From NCBI GenBank assembly GCA_964011275.1, contig CAXGOB010000027.1:1-53917 (forward strand): 53,917 nucleotides of DNA, given 5' to 3'. Position 1 is the first letter of the stretch, and each line of letters begins with the position of its first letter. This document shows, piece after piece, positions 36,847 to 45,933 of the stretch. Source of the stretch: UBA7328 sp002471345 (GTDB taxonomy: Bacteria > Bacteroidota > Bacteroidia > Chitinophagales > Saprospiraceae). A model generated the notes under the pieces. The model searched no databases, was not told the DNA's origin, and saw only the letters and a program-made list of their open reading frames with translations. The translations under genes and the position numbers were made by a program.

Positions 36847-38334
36847 ATGGGTGATTCTAAATATGTAATGGCAATAGATCAGGGAACAACAAGTTGTAGA
36901 GCTTTGATCTTCAATGAGAATTGCGAAGTCATTGAGATGGCACAAAAAGAATTCACTCAATACTTTCCTTCAGAAGGATGGGTTGAACATGATGCTAATG
37001 AAATTTGGGATACCCAAATTGAGGTGATTAAGACTGTTCTTGATAAAGCTGATCTCAATCCAAATGACATTACAACAATAGGCATTACAAATCAAAGAGA
37101 AACCACATTAGTTTGGAATAAAGACACGGGAGAGCCAATAGGTAAAGCCATAGTATGGCAAGACAGAAGGACATCTGATTATTGTGATAGTATCAGAGAT
37201 GAGTGGAAAGACACCATAAAAAAGAAAACTGGACTAATCATAGATGCCTACTTTTCAGGATCAAAGATCAAATGGCTTCTTGATAATACACCGGGAGCAA
37301 AAGAGGCTGCATCCAATGGCAAATTGTTGTTTGGAACAATGGAAACTTGGCTTATTTGGAAACTTACAGGAGGTGAATCTCATGTGACGGATATGTCAAA
37401 TGCAAGTAGAACCATGATATTTAACATTGTCACGCAAACATGGGATGAAGAACTCATGAATTTGATGAAGGTCCCTGCGAATATGCTTCCTGATGTGAAA
37501 GAAAACATGGATGATTTCGGCATAACTCAGTCTTCTGTATTTGGTGCATCTATTCCAATAAATGGAGCAGCTGGAGATCAACAATCTGCACTTTTCGGAC
37601 AAATGTGCCTAGAACCTGGATCGGCAAAGAATACGTATGGTACAGGCTGTTTTTTAGTCACAAATACAGGTTCGGAAATAATAGAAAGCAAAAATCAAAT
37701 GTTGTCCACTATTGGCTGGAAAATTAAGGGTGAAATAACATATGCTTTAGAAGGAAGTGTATTTGTAGCTGGTGCAATTGTTCAATGGTTAAGAGATTCA
37801 TTGGGCCTTTTGGATGATGCAGCTGAGAGTGAAGCAATGGCTACATCTGTTGAAAATAATGGTGGAGTATATTTAGTACCGGCTTTAACGGGCCTAGGTG
37901 CACCTCATTGGGATCAAGATGCTCGTGGCACGATCTTAGGGTTGACTAGAGGATCCACAAAAAATCATATTGTTCGAGCAGCTTTAGAAGGTATTGCATA
38001 TCAAGTAGCTGATGTTATAAAAGCGATGGAGGCTGATCTTGGATTTGAAATGAAAGAATTAAAAGTGGATGGAGGTGCCACAAACAATGAGTTTTTAATG
38101 AAATTTCAAGCAGCGATTTCTGATACACCTGTTATTGTAGCTGCTAATCAAGAGAGTACTGCTCTGGGAGCAGCAATGTTGGCAGGCCTCTATGCGGGGG
38201 TATGGTCTGGTTTTGATGACTTGAAATCAAAGATGGCAGCTGGGAAAGTATATGCAGAAGATGCTCTGAAGATTGATAGGGAAAAACTTTTAAAAGGATG
38301 GAATGCTGCTATAAAAAGAAGTTTGTCTAAGTAA
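36847..38334 (+). CDS. glpK: Glycerol kinase
   Basis: 495 residues, full length. FGGY-kinase hallmarks include YVMAIDQGTTSCRALIF at the start, GITNQRETTLVWNKDTGEP, IVWQDRRT, a central GAAGDQQSALFGQ loop and the C-terminal LKVDGGATNNEFLMKFQA. It phosphorylates glycerol to glycerol-3-phosphate with ATP in the cytosol. It is divergent from the GDPD lipoprotein unit. No glpF or glpD is in the window. A 7/8 promoter match (TATTATTG, 36802-36809) precedes it. Confidence 0.97.
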   Translation: MGDSKYVMAIDQGTTSCRALIFNENCEVIEMAQKEFTQYFPSEGWVEHDANEIWDTQIEVIKTVLDKADLNPNDITTIGITNQRETTLVWNKDTGEPIGKAIVWQDRRTSDYCDSIRDEWKDTIKKKTGLIIDAYFSGSKIKWLLDNTPGAKEAASNGKLLFGTMETWLIWKLTGGESHVTDMSNASRTMIFNIVTQTWDEELMNLMKVPANMLPDVKENMDDFGITQSSVFGASIPINGAAGDQQSALFGQMCLEPGSAKNTYGTGCFLVTNTGSEIIESKNQMLSTIGWKIKGEITYALEGSVFVAGAIVQWLRDSLGLLDDAAESEAMATSVENNGGVYLVPALTGLGAPHWDQDARGTILGLTRGSTKNHIVRAALEGIAYQVADVIKAMEADLGFEMKELKVDGGATNNEFLMKFQAAISDTPVIVAANQESTALGAAMLAGLYAGVWSGFDDLKSKMAAGKVYAEDALKIDREKLLKGWNAAIKRSLSK

Positions 38335-38387
38335 AATAAATTGTCCAAAAGTTTGATTTGGTATATCCAATAGATTGTTAAAGATAA

Positions 38388-39224
38388 ATGAAGCAATTAT
38401 CCTCCATGTCATGGCTTACCTCCATATCAGTTATGGTATTGTTACTCTTTCTCACTCTTTTCTTAGTGATCACTTATCACAGCGGAGTCATTTCAGATAA
38501 CGCTAAGAGAAATTCAAAAATACTAGTAGAATTAGATAAGAGTTTAAGGGATTCTTTAAGAAAAGATGTTATATCTTTTATTGAGTCGCATGATTCTTAT
38601 GATGCAAATTCCTTGACTGAATATAGCGAAGAGGAAGCTCTTCTTCTTATGAAGGATGAAATTGATAACTTGTCATATGACCTTGAATCCAACCCTTTTT
38701 CTTCTGTACTAAGTTTTACTTTGAAAACTGATTTTCATAAAACTGAATATTATCAAGAGTTAAAAAATGAACTTATAGAAAAACGAGGTGTAAGTTTTGT
38801 GAATATTCAAGAAATTGATTTTGCAGAAATTGATGAAAATTTAAAAAGATCGAATTCTATTTTGTTGGTATTATTTGATCTGTTTTCAATTTTTACACTT
38901 TTTCTTTTATTCAATTTAATACGGATTTCACTGATAAAGGATGAAAAGAAAATAAGAACAATGAAGCTTGTCGGAGCTCATGAAAGGTTTATAATGATGC
39001 CCTATTTAAAAAATTCATTGTTCATTGGGTTGTTAGGATTTATTGGATGTGTAATCGCATGTATCACAATTGGGGGGATTTTAACTCAAGTTTTCAATTC
39101 TATTTCGGCGTTGATTGTTCATTCATATATGTACCAAATCTTTGTCATCGTTTTACTTCTAGCATTGATATTACCAATGATTAGTACATATATGATCATT
39201 CGGTTATATTTGAGGAAATTATAA
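38388..39224 (+). CDS. ftsX: Cell division protein FtsX
   Basis: 278 residues. An N-terminal membrane helix (about 10-30) is followed by a roughly 120-residue extracytoplasmic domain, then three helices at the C-terminus with IRTMKLVGAHERFIMMPYLKNS, the usual FtsX coupling region. FtsX with FtsE transmits division signals to cell-wall hydrolases across the inner membrane; ftsE is not adjacent here, as is common in Bacteroidota. It opens a long operon through DUF3098, truB and gldAFG. The gap of 15 bases to the next gene supports cotranscription. Confidence 0.9.
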   Translation: MKQLSSMSWLTSISVMVLLLFLTLFLVITYHSGVISDNAKRNSKILVELDKSLRDSLRKDVISFIESHDSYDANSLTEYSEEEALLLMKDEIDNLSYDLESNPFSSVLSFTLKTDFHKTEYYQELKNELIEKRGVSFVNIQEIDFAEIDENLKRSNSILLVLFDLFSIFTLFLLFNLIRISLIKDEKKIRTMKLVGAHERFIMMPYLKNSLFIGLLGFIGCVIACITIGGILTQVFNSISALIVHSYMYQIFVIVLLLALILPMISTYMIIRLYLRKL

Positions 39225-39239
39225 TATATAATCCATACT

Positions 39240-39581
39240 GTGGCAAAAGCAAATACAAAGAAAAAAAAGGTAATAACTACTAAGACAGTGAAAACTGAAG
39301 TGCAAACAGGAAAAGGGAAGGTGGTAAAAAACAAAGTCAAGACTAGAAGAGGAGGATCCGCGGTGGTAAAAGAATTGGCCTTTGGAAAAAGTAATTTTCA
39401 ACTAGTAATAGTGGGCTTAGTACTTATGGCATTGGGAATGATTTTAATGATGGGAGGAGGAATGCCAAGTCCAGATGTATGGGATGAATCCTTGATTTAT
39501 AGCTTTAGGAGGATCACACTTGCTCCAATTCTTATCATTGCAGGCCTCATAGTAGAGATCTTTGCAATATTCAGAGATTAG
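39240..39581 (+). CDS. DUF3098 family membrane protein
   Basis: 113 residues, GTG start. A strongly basic Lys/Thr-rich N-terminal 45 residues is followed by two membrane helices (FQLVIVGLVLMALGMILMMG and a C-terminal LAPILIIAGLIVEIFAIF). The conserved FGKSNFQLVIVG and a central PDVWDESLIYSFRRITLAP loop match DUF3098. It sits between ftsX and truB, the conserved Bacteroidota neighbourhood of this family, where an uppP gene often intervenes; none is present here. The function is unknown; location suggests the divisome or wall. Confidence 0.88.
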   Translation: MAKANTKKKKVITTKTVKTEVQTGKGKVVKNKVKTRRGGSAVVKELAFGKSNFQLVIVGLVLMALGMILMMGGGMPSPDVWDESLIYSFRRITLAPILIIAGLIVEIFAIFRD

Positions 39582-39594
39582 AATTTAATTCTTT

Positions 39595-40320
39595 ATGAAT
39601 ATTTTTGGAAAAGGAGATTCTTTTTCAATAGATAACCTCGAGGAAGGAGGTGCATTCTTAGTCGATAAAGATCTCGATTGGACATCATTTGATGTAGTTA
39701 ACAAATTAAGATTTGGGATTAAACGAGTCTTGAATAAGAAAAAGGTAAAAGTAGGCCATGCTGGCACCTTAGATCCTCGAGCCACAGGTCTCTTATTAGT
39801 CTGTTGTAGCAAAGCCACCAAGCAGATCAACACCTTACAAGATTTAGGAAAAGAGTATACGGGCACCTTCTATATTGGTGGGACGACTCCAACCTATGAT
39901 ACAGAATCAGAAATAGACCAGAACTATCCAACTGATCATATAAATGATATTGATATACACAACGCAACAAAAGATTTTTTTGGTGATTTATCTCAAATTC
40001 CGCCTATATTTTCTGCAGTAAAAAGAAATGGAGTACCTATGTATAAGAGGGCTAGAGCAGGGGAGGACATTAAGATGGCACCACGGTTAATTACTATCCA
40101 AGAGTTTGAAATTACAAGTATCAAAATGCCTGAAATAGAATTCAGAGTGGTTTGCTCGAAAGGAACATACATAAGAAGCTTGGCTTATGATTTTGGAAAA
40201 GCCTTGGGATCAGGTGGATATCTTCAGTCATTGAGAAGGACTAAAATTGGGGATTATAACGTTAAAAATGCGCTATCCGTTATTGAACTTTCAGATAAGA
40301 TAGGAACATTACATGTATGA
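39595..40320 (+). CDS. truB: tRNA pseudouridine-55 synthase
   Basis: 241 residues. The catalytic motif VGHAGTLDPRATGLLLV (Asp60), the KEYTGTFYIGGTTPTYD loop and QIPPIFSAVKRNGVPMYKRAR are all typical. It makes pseudouridine at position 55 of tRNA T-loops. The C-terminal PUA-like extension of E. coli TruB is absent, giving the shorter form common in this phylum. Its stop overlaps the gldA start by 4 bases (ATGA). Confidence 0.97.
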   Translation: MNIFGKGDSFSIDNLEEGGAFLVDKDLDWTSFDVVNKLRFGIKRVLNKKKVKVGHAGTLDPRATGLLLVCCSKATKQINTLQDLGKEYTGTFYIGGTTPTYDTESEIDQNYPTDHINDIDIHNATKDFFGDLSQIPPIFSAVKRNGVPMYKRARAGEDIKMAPRLITIQEFEITSIKMPEIEFRVVCSKGTYIRSLAYDFGKALGSGGYLQSLRRTKIGDYNVKNALSVIELSDKIGTLHV

Positions 40321-41186
40321 GTTTATCTCTTTCACATATTTCTAAATCATATGACTCACAAAAAGTATTGGATGGTGTAGATCTTTCTGCTAAAAAAGGA
40401 GAAGTGACCGCTCTTATTGGTAAAAATGGAGCGGGAAAAACTACAACATTCAAAATCATTTGTGGGCTGATATCTCAAGGAAGTGGGGAGTTGAAATGGG
40501 ATGAAGAAGTTGTAGATGTTCAGTCGATGAAATGGAAACAGAAAATAGGATATCTCGCTGAGCATAATCCATTGTATTCCAATTTATTTGTGAAAGAGTT
40601 TTTGAGTTTCTCTTGTGATTTAAATCAACTTGCTGCCAGCAAAAAAAGAATATCAGAAACAATTTTAGAAGTAGGGCTAGAAGATCATCAACATAAACAA
40701 ATCAAAAACCTATCTAAGGGATTTAAGCAAAGGGTTGGTTTAGCTCAAGCTATAATTCATAATCCACAACTTCTTATTCTTGACGAACCTACATCTGGAT
40801 TAGATCCGTCACAATTAATAGAAATCAGATCACTTATTAATAATCTTTCTAAAGATAGGGTAGTGATTTTATCCTCACATATCCTTTCTGAAATTGAGCA
40901 AATATGTAATAAAATATACATTCTGAAGGAAGGACGAACTGTACAGTATTCAGATGAGAATGGGCATGAAGCAATGAGAATTATATTTAATAGACCACCT
41001 GAGATAGCATGGTTTAATTCTATTGGAAGAACAGAAATTATAAATAATAATGAGCTTTCTATATGGTTAGAAACAAAGAATTCTAAAGAAAAGATTTTCG
41101 ATGCTGCAGTTGCAAATGGCATAAAGATCATAGAAATGAGAATGGAGAATAATTTGGAAAACGCTTTTGTAAATTATCAAAAATAG
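40317..41186 (+). CDS. gldA: Gliding-associated ABC transporter ATPase GldA
   Basis: 289 residues. Walker A is GKNGAGKT (35-42), the signature is LSKGFKQR (about 132-139), Walker B is LLILDEP, then SGLDPSQ and ILSSHILSEIEQ. A C-terminal regulatory extension of about 80 residues follows. Assignment to GldA rather than a generic ABC-2 ATPase rests on the immediately following gldF and gldG homologs. In Flavobacterium johnsoniae these three form an ABC transporter needed for gliding, though many gliders lack it. It is translationally coupled to truB. Confidence 0.88.
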   Translation: MSLSLSHISKSYDSQKVLDGVDLSAKKGEVTALIGKNGAGKTTTFKIICGLISQGSGELKWDEEVVDVQSMKWKQKIGYLAEHNPLYSNLFVKEFLSFSCDLNQLAASKKRISETILEVGLEDHQHKQIKNLSKGFKQRVGLAQAIIHNPQLLILDEPTSGLDPSQLIEIRSLINNLSKDRVVILSSHILSEIEQICNKIYILKEGRTVQYSDENGHEAMRIIFNRPPEIAWFNSIGRTEIINNNELSIWLETKNSKEKIFDAAVANGIKIIEMRMENNLENAFVNYQK

Positions 41187-41187
41187 A

Positions 41188-41919
41188 GTGAACGCGGTAT
41201 ATACTCATACAATATCATCTTTCTTCAGATCTCCTTTTAAAGTGCTTTCTGTCGCTTTGTTTATTTTGATATTGAATTTGTTTCTATGGGTGATTCCGTC
41301 TTCTTCTATACTCGATTTTGGATTTGCCGATTTGTCATTATTTTTTAGCACTGTCCCTTTCATCTTTTTAATTTTCATTCCTTCTCTTTTTATGAATTTC
41401 GTGGTAGAGGACTTTGAGAATGGCATGAGTGATTGGTTGTTTTCAAAACCACTAAACCCGTTAAACTATTGGTTGGGACATGTTCTTTCAGGAATGACCA
41501 TTATATTTTTGTTCTTGATTTTGTCTTTGTCTTCATATTTTTCCATACATTCTTTAGCTTCTAATATTGGAGAAATCGACCACTTACAGATCATTTCTTC
41601 CTATTTCGGAATATTGATTTTGGCTCTTGTTTTTACAGCTATCAGTACATTTGCTAGTTCTATTTCTAAAAATCAGTCAGCGGCTTTTTTGCTTTCTGTA
41701 TTGTTATGTTATTTCTTTTTGTCCATCCCTTCTTTCATCAGTGAATTGCCAGTCTTAGTTGGAAATGCTGATTACCTTTTGAAATATTTCAGTCTTGATA
41801 GTCATTTAGAGATTTTAAGTCGAGGAATTGTAGAAATGAGGTCCTTGATATATTTCGCAACACTTATTGTTCTTTTCTCATTTTTCGCGATAAGAAACAT
41901 TGAAAAAAGATTGAGGTGA
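41188..41919 (+). CDS. gldF: Gliding-associated ABC transporter permease GldF
   Basis: 243 residues, GTG start one base after the gldA stop. Six membrane segments of ABC-2 permease type are visible. The cytosolic DFENGMSDWLFSKPLNPLNYWLG loop between helices 2 and 3 is typical of GldF. The GTG start of gldG overlaps its stop by four bases. With GldA and GldG it should form the inner-membrane transporter; the cargo is unknown. Bacteroidota gldF and gldG are usually paired like this. Confidence 0.9.
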   Translation: MNAVYTHTISSFFRSPFKVLSVALFILILNLFLWVIPSSSILDFGFADLSLFFSTVPFIFLIFIPSLFMNFVVEDFENGMSDWLFSKPLNPLNYWLGHVLSGMTIIFLFLILSLSSYFSIHSLASNIGEIDHLQIISSYFGILILALVFTAISTFASSISKNQSAAFLLSVLLCYFFLSIPSFISELPVLVGNADYLLKYFSLDSHLEILSRGIVEMRSLIYFATLIVLFSFFAIRNIEKRLR

Positions 41920-43616
41920 AAGAAGATACAAAAAGGTGGTTCAATTGGAAATGGCCTATTTTCATTTCTATTTTTATTGGAATAAACATTCTTGCTTCTG
42001 GTCTGAAATTGAGATGGGATTTTACTTCTTCTGGAATATACACTCTTAGCGAAAGGAATCGAGAAATTGTAGAGGCCAATAATGAGAGGGTAGTGGCCAC
42101 ACTTCTTATGGGGGATAAAATTCCTGCTTCTTTCAAAAAGCTAAAAAATGAAACTGAATTCTTTTTGTCCAGCCTTCATGGCATCAATAGTAAAATCTGG
42201 TATGATATGTTTGACCCAAATCAAGGTTCAATCAGTCAGGTAAGTGCTTTAAGAAAACTTTTTTCAGAAAAGAATGTCAACCCTACAAATCTCAGAATTA
42301 CTTCAGGTGACGAAATAAAAGAGACACTAATTTATCCTTACATACATTTAGAGAAAGGTGATTCTGAGTTATTTATCAATATTCTTGAAAGTAGGAATCC
42401 TGGAGAAAGTGAAGAAGATGCCATATACAGATCAATTCAAAAATTAGAGTCTAAAGTAACAAAGGGCCTCTTCGAACTTTCCAAAGAAATACTACCTCAA
42501 GTAGGGGTAATTGCATTAGAAAAATTCTTGAAAAAGACCTCATTTGATTTAAACAACTCACTTTCTAGAAAATATGCATCTACCATACTTTCACCTAAGG
42601 AATTATTTGTAAAAAGGGATTCTACTCAAGTAGCAATCATTCCTATTTCACCTGAAATAAATGTGAATAAAGAAGATTTAATCTTCATCGACCAATTTCT
42701 GATAAATGGTGGAAAGGTTTTATGGTTGATTGAAGAGTACAACTTGGAGTTGGACAGTATTAATATTTATGGATCGTACATACCAAAATTCTCAGAAATT
42801 GCTATTCAAGATTTTCTATTTCATAATGGAGTGCGGCTCAGTGGAAATTGGCTAAGTGATTTAAGATCAAGCCGTATTCCACAAGTGATTGGAGAACAAG
42901 GTGGCAGGGCACAGACTGAAATGTTTAACTATCCATTTCATCCTGTGATGCAAGGAAATCCTGATCACTTTATATCCTCTGGTCTTGGGGAGGTAAATAT
43001 GTTGTTTCCAACTATAATCGATACAGTTATTACGTCATTTGAAATTAAGAAGACTCCATTAATTACTTCATCCGATTATTCTAAAAAACATCAATATCCA
43101 ATTCTCTTTTCTTTTGAATCTTTGAGGGAAACAGTAAATGTGGATGCTTATCATGAAAAAAGCCAAATCACCTCAATTCTTCTTGAAAGTTCTTTTCAGT
43201 CATATTTTCAAAATAGACTTAATCGATCTCAGGTTGAAAAATTGAGCAGTAAAGGCATCTCAATATTATCAAAGCCTACTCAGCATTCTGCACAAATAAT
43301 TGTGACGGATCAAAGTGTTTTTATGCCTGGAGCAGATAGATCAGGCCGAAAATTACCAATTGGCTTTAATAAGTGGGAGCGTTCCGTTTTTTTGGATAAT
43401 GAGACTTTCTTAACAAATTGCTTAGAGTATCTTATCAATGGCGACCAATTCCTTCAACCTGATGAAAGATCTGAACAGAAACTTGCTTCATTTGATAAGC
43501 AAAGGATCGCAAAAGAAAGAACGTTCTGGATTGGATTTAACCTGATCTTACCACTGATCTTACTTTTGATTAGTTATTTGGGTTTCTCCATTTATTTGAA
43601 AAAGAAATATGCCTAG
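41916..43616 (+). CDS. gldG: Gliding-associated ABC transporter component GldG
   Basis: 566 residues, GTG start. One N-terminal helix (about 12-30) and one C-terminal helix (about 543-562) frame a large periplasmic domain with LRWDFTSSGIYTLSERNREIV at the start and FIDQFLINGGKVLWLIEE in the middle, matching the GldG/ABC_transp_aux family. The next gene starts 8 bases before its stop. It lies third in gldA-gldF-gldG. Function beyond the gliding-associated transporter is not established. Confidence 0.9.
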   Translation: MKEDTKRWFNWKWPIFISIFIGINILASGLKLRWDFTSSGIYTLSERNREIVEANNERVVATLLMGDKIPASFKKLKNETEFFLSSLHGINSKIWYDMFDPNQGSISQVSALRKLFSEKNVNPTNLRITSGDEIKETLIYPYIHLEKGDSELFINILESRNPGESEEDAIYRSIQKLESKVTKGLFELSKEILPQVGVIALEKFLKKTSFDLNNSLSRKYASTILSPKELFVKRDSTQVAIIPISPEINVNKEDLIFIDQFLINGGKVLWLIEEYNLELDSINIYGSYIPKFSEIAIQDFLFHNGVRLSGNWLSDLRSSRIPQVIGEQGGRAQTEMFNYPFHPVMQGNPDHFISSGLGEVNMLFPTIIDTVITSFEIKKTPLITSSDYSKKHQYPILFSFESLRETVNVDAYHEKSQITSILLESSFQSYFQNRLNRSQVEKLSSKGISILSKPTQHSAQIIVTDQSVFMPGADRSGRKLPIGFNKWERSVFLDNETFLTNCLEYLINGDQFLQPDERSEQKLASFDKQRIAKERTFWIGFNLILPLILLLISYLGFSIYLKKKYA

Positions 43617-44793
43617 ACTAATAACATACATTAGTGCAATTATTCTTACTGCATTGTTTTTATTATGTGGTAAAAAAAGTGATGTCTGGGGATTCTATGC
43701 TCATAAATTGATCAATCAAAAGGCCATTTTTCTACTCCCTACTGAGTTGATCCCTATTTTCAAATTGAATTTGGAGGATGTTAGACATTTTGCTATCGCT
43801 CCGGATCAAAGACGTCATTCATCACCTCACGAAGCTGTGAGGCATTATATGGATCTAGACCACTGGGGAGTTTTGCCTTTTTCAAATGTACCTCGTTCCT
43901 ATTCATCTGCCGTGTGGAAATTTGGCAATATTTACTTTGTAAATGAAGAAGCATCTGATACCATGTTTGTCAAGAAGAAAACCTCTTTGCTAAATTCTGG
44001 TTTAAGAGATTCATTGATGTCATTTTTTTATGAAAATGTGAGATATGATGAGCAAAAGGCAAAAGAATGGGATCTCAGTGAAATGGAGAGTAAAACCCAC
44101 TTCTTACCTTTTCAGGAATTAGAAAATTATAACAAATTATACTTTCATAATCGATTAGATGAATACGGTATCATTCCATACCATCTTACATCGTATCAAA
44201 ACAGATTGATGTGGGCCTTTGTGGATAACGATATCTCTTCTATAATTAGACTAGCAGGAGAGATGGGACATTATATAAGTGATGCCCATGTCCCTCTTCA
44301 TACTACGGAAAACTATAATGGCCAGCTCACTGGTCAAGACGGAATTCATGCCTTTTGGGAAACTAGAATACCTGAATTGTTTGCAGCAGAAAATTATGAT
44401 TTCTGGACTGAACCTAGAGCGTACATAGAGAATAAAGAAGATTATTTCTGGAATATTGTTTTGGAAAGTCATGATCTTGTGGATGATGTCCTAAATCTTG
44501 AAATGGATCTGCGTAAATCATTTCCTAAAGACAACCAATATTGTTTTGACGAGAGATTGGGAGTGACTCAAAGGATAGAATGTGTAGCTTATGCCAAGGC
44601 CTATCAGAAATCTATGAATGGAATGGTTGAAAACAGAATGAGGGAGGCAATCACTGCAATAGCATCAAGTTGGTACACAGCCTGGATAGATGCGGGTAGC
44701 CCGATTATCACTCCTTTAAAAGTAAACTTTCAAGTTGAAAAAGAACATACCGATGTCCAAATGGACAGTCTAAAAGTTAGAATAGAAAATTAA
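43609..44793 (+). CDS. Zinc-dependent phospholipase C-like / S1-P1 fold protein
   Basis: 394 residues. An N-terminal hydrophobic helix (about 6-20) is followed by WGFYAHKLINQKAIFLLP, where the Trp and His are typical zinc ligands of the phospholipase C/P1 nuclease fold. A second ligand cluster is in GEMGHYISDAHVPLHTTENY (H-x3-D), with a third in DGIHAFWETRIPEL. It is predicted to be exported or membrane-anchored. It may cleave phospholipids or nucleic acids; the family is often annotated only by fold. It overlaps gldG by 8 bases and DUF368 by 1, so it belongs to the gld operon. Confidence 0.82.
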   Translation: MPRLITYISAIILTALFLLCGKKSDVWGFYAHKLINQKAIFLLPTELIPIFKLNLEDVRHFAIAPDQRRHSSPHEAVRHYMDLDHWGVLPFSNVPRSYSSAVWKFGNIYFVNEEASDTMFVKKKTSLLNSGLRDSLMSFFYENVRYDEQKAKEWDLSEMESKTHFLPFQELENYNKLYFHNRLDEYGIIPYHLTSYQNRLMWAFVDNDISSIIRLAGEMGHYISDAHVPLHTTENYNGQLTGQDGIHAFWETRIPELFAAENYDFWTEPRAYIENKEDYFWNIVLESHDLVDDVLNLEMDLRKSFPKDNQYCFDERLGVTQRIECVAYAKAYQKSMNGMVENRMREAITAIASSWYTAWIDAGSPIITPLKVNFQVEKEHTDVQMDSLKVRIEN

Positions 44794-45782
44794 TGAGTAG
44801 TAGTAATACATCAAAAAAAGTAAGTGCAGTAGGTTTAGCTATGGGTATAGCGGAGACAATACCAGGAGTGTCAGGAGGGACAATTGCATTCATTTTTAGA
44901 ATTTATCAAGAATTACTTTCTACAATAAAAGCTATAAATCCAACCACAATTGGATTGCTCTTAAGAGGACATTTTAGTGATTTTTTCAAAGCTGTAAACG
45001 GGAAATTCCTGATATCACTTTTAGTTGGAATGGCTTCAGGCATTGTCATAGGAGTATTTGGTATAAGTTATCTCCTTGATAATTATCCACTTTTACTTTG
45101 GTCATTCTTCTTCGGTCTAGTACTTGCATCTGCAATTTACCTCAGTAAGGATGTAAATTGGAATACTGCTAGAATTGCACTCTTGGTTTTAGGAGGAATT
45201 GTAGCATACGCCATCACCCTTATAAGCCCTACTAATGGCAGTGATAATCTAGTGATAATTATGTTGAGCGGTATTTTGGCTATTTCAGCATTAATGTTGC
45301 CAGGATTATCTGGTAGTTTCATTCTGCTTCTATTGGGTATGTATAGCACAGTGATAGGAGCGGTAAAAGGGTTTCTTAGTAATCCTGGTCTAGGACATAA
45401 TCTTTATGTGCTCGTAGCATTTGGAATAGGATGTTTGTTGGGGCTTTTTTCATTTGCAAGGGTTCTTTCTTATACGTTTAAAAGACATTTTCATTCTACA
45501 ATGGCCCTAATGATCGGCATACTTATAGGTAGTCTTAATAAAATATGGCCTTGGAGAATTCCAGATCAGATTATGGATAAATCGAATGGTATTGTATATG
45601 CCTGGTCAGAAACTCATGAAATTGCAAAAGAAAACCTTAAGATTATTACCGAGCAAAATCTACTGCCTTCAGGGTTTAGTTCTTTTTCGAGCCCACAAAT
45701 ATTTCAATGCGTTTTGAGCTTTCTAGTTGGTATGATGCTGATTTTTATGCTTTCATCAAATGGCAAAACCAAGAACTCATAA
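44793..45782 (+). CDS. DUF368 membrane protein (undecaprenyl-phosphate translocase family)
   Basis: 329 residues with about nine or ten membrane helices. Family marks are MGIAETIPGVSGGTIAFIF near the N-terminus and a related SALMLPGLSGSFILLLLGMY in the second half, an inverted-repeat pattern typical of DUF368. Recent work on the family (PopT) identified it as a translocase that returns undecaprenyl phosphate to the cytosolic face. It overlaps the phospholipase-like gene by one base (TAATG) and closes the ftsX-gld operon. That role would fit the wall-related opening genes of the operon. Confidence 0.88.
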   Translation: MSSSNTSKKVSAVGLAMGIAETIPGVSGGTIAFIFRIYQELLSTIKAINPTTIGLLLRGHFSDFFKAVNGKFLISLLVGMASGIVIGVFGISYLLDNYPLLLWSFFFGLVLASAIYLSKDVNWNTARIALLVLGGIVAYAITLISPTNGSDNLVIIMLSGILAISALMLPGLSGSFILLLLGMYSTVIGAVKGFLSNPGLGHNLYVLVAFGIGCLLGLFSFARVLSYTFKRHFHSTMALMIGILIGSLNKIWPWRIPDQIMDKSNGIVYAWSETHEIAKENLKIITEQNLLPSGFSSFSSPQIFQCVLSFLVGMMLIFMLSSNGKTKNS

Positions 45783-45876
45783 TTCTAAAGTGACACTGAA
45801 AAATCAGTAGCAAAATCTCACCTATATTACCCAGTATACCTCTCAATTATAATTATCATATGCGAATAATATTTAA

Positions 45877-45884
45877 TATATTTG
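45877..45884 (+). promoter_or_regulatory. Candidate promoter -7 element of the TPR/PD40/SPOR gene
   Basis: TATATTTG, an exact TAnnTTTG match 50 bases before the ATG at 45934, within a 151-bp gap after the gld operon. This supports separate transcription. Confidence 0.5.
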
Positions 45885-45933
45885 TGCCTAACTAATAAGT
45901 GGTTATTACTCATTCGCATAAAGAACTGCTCAC

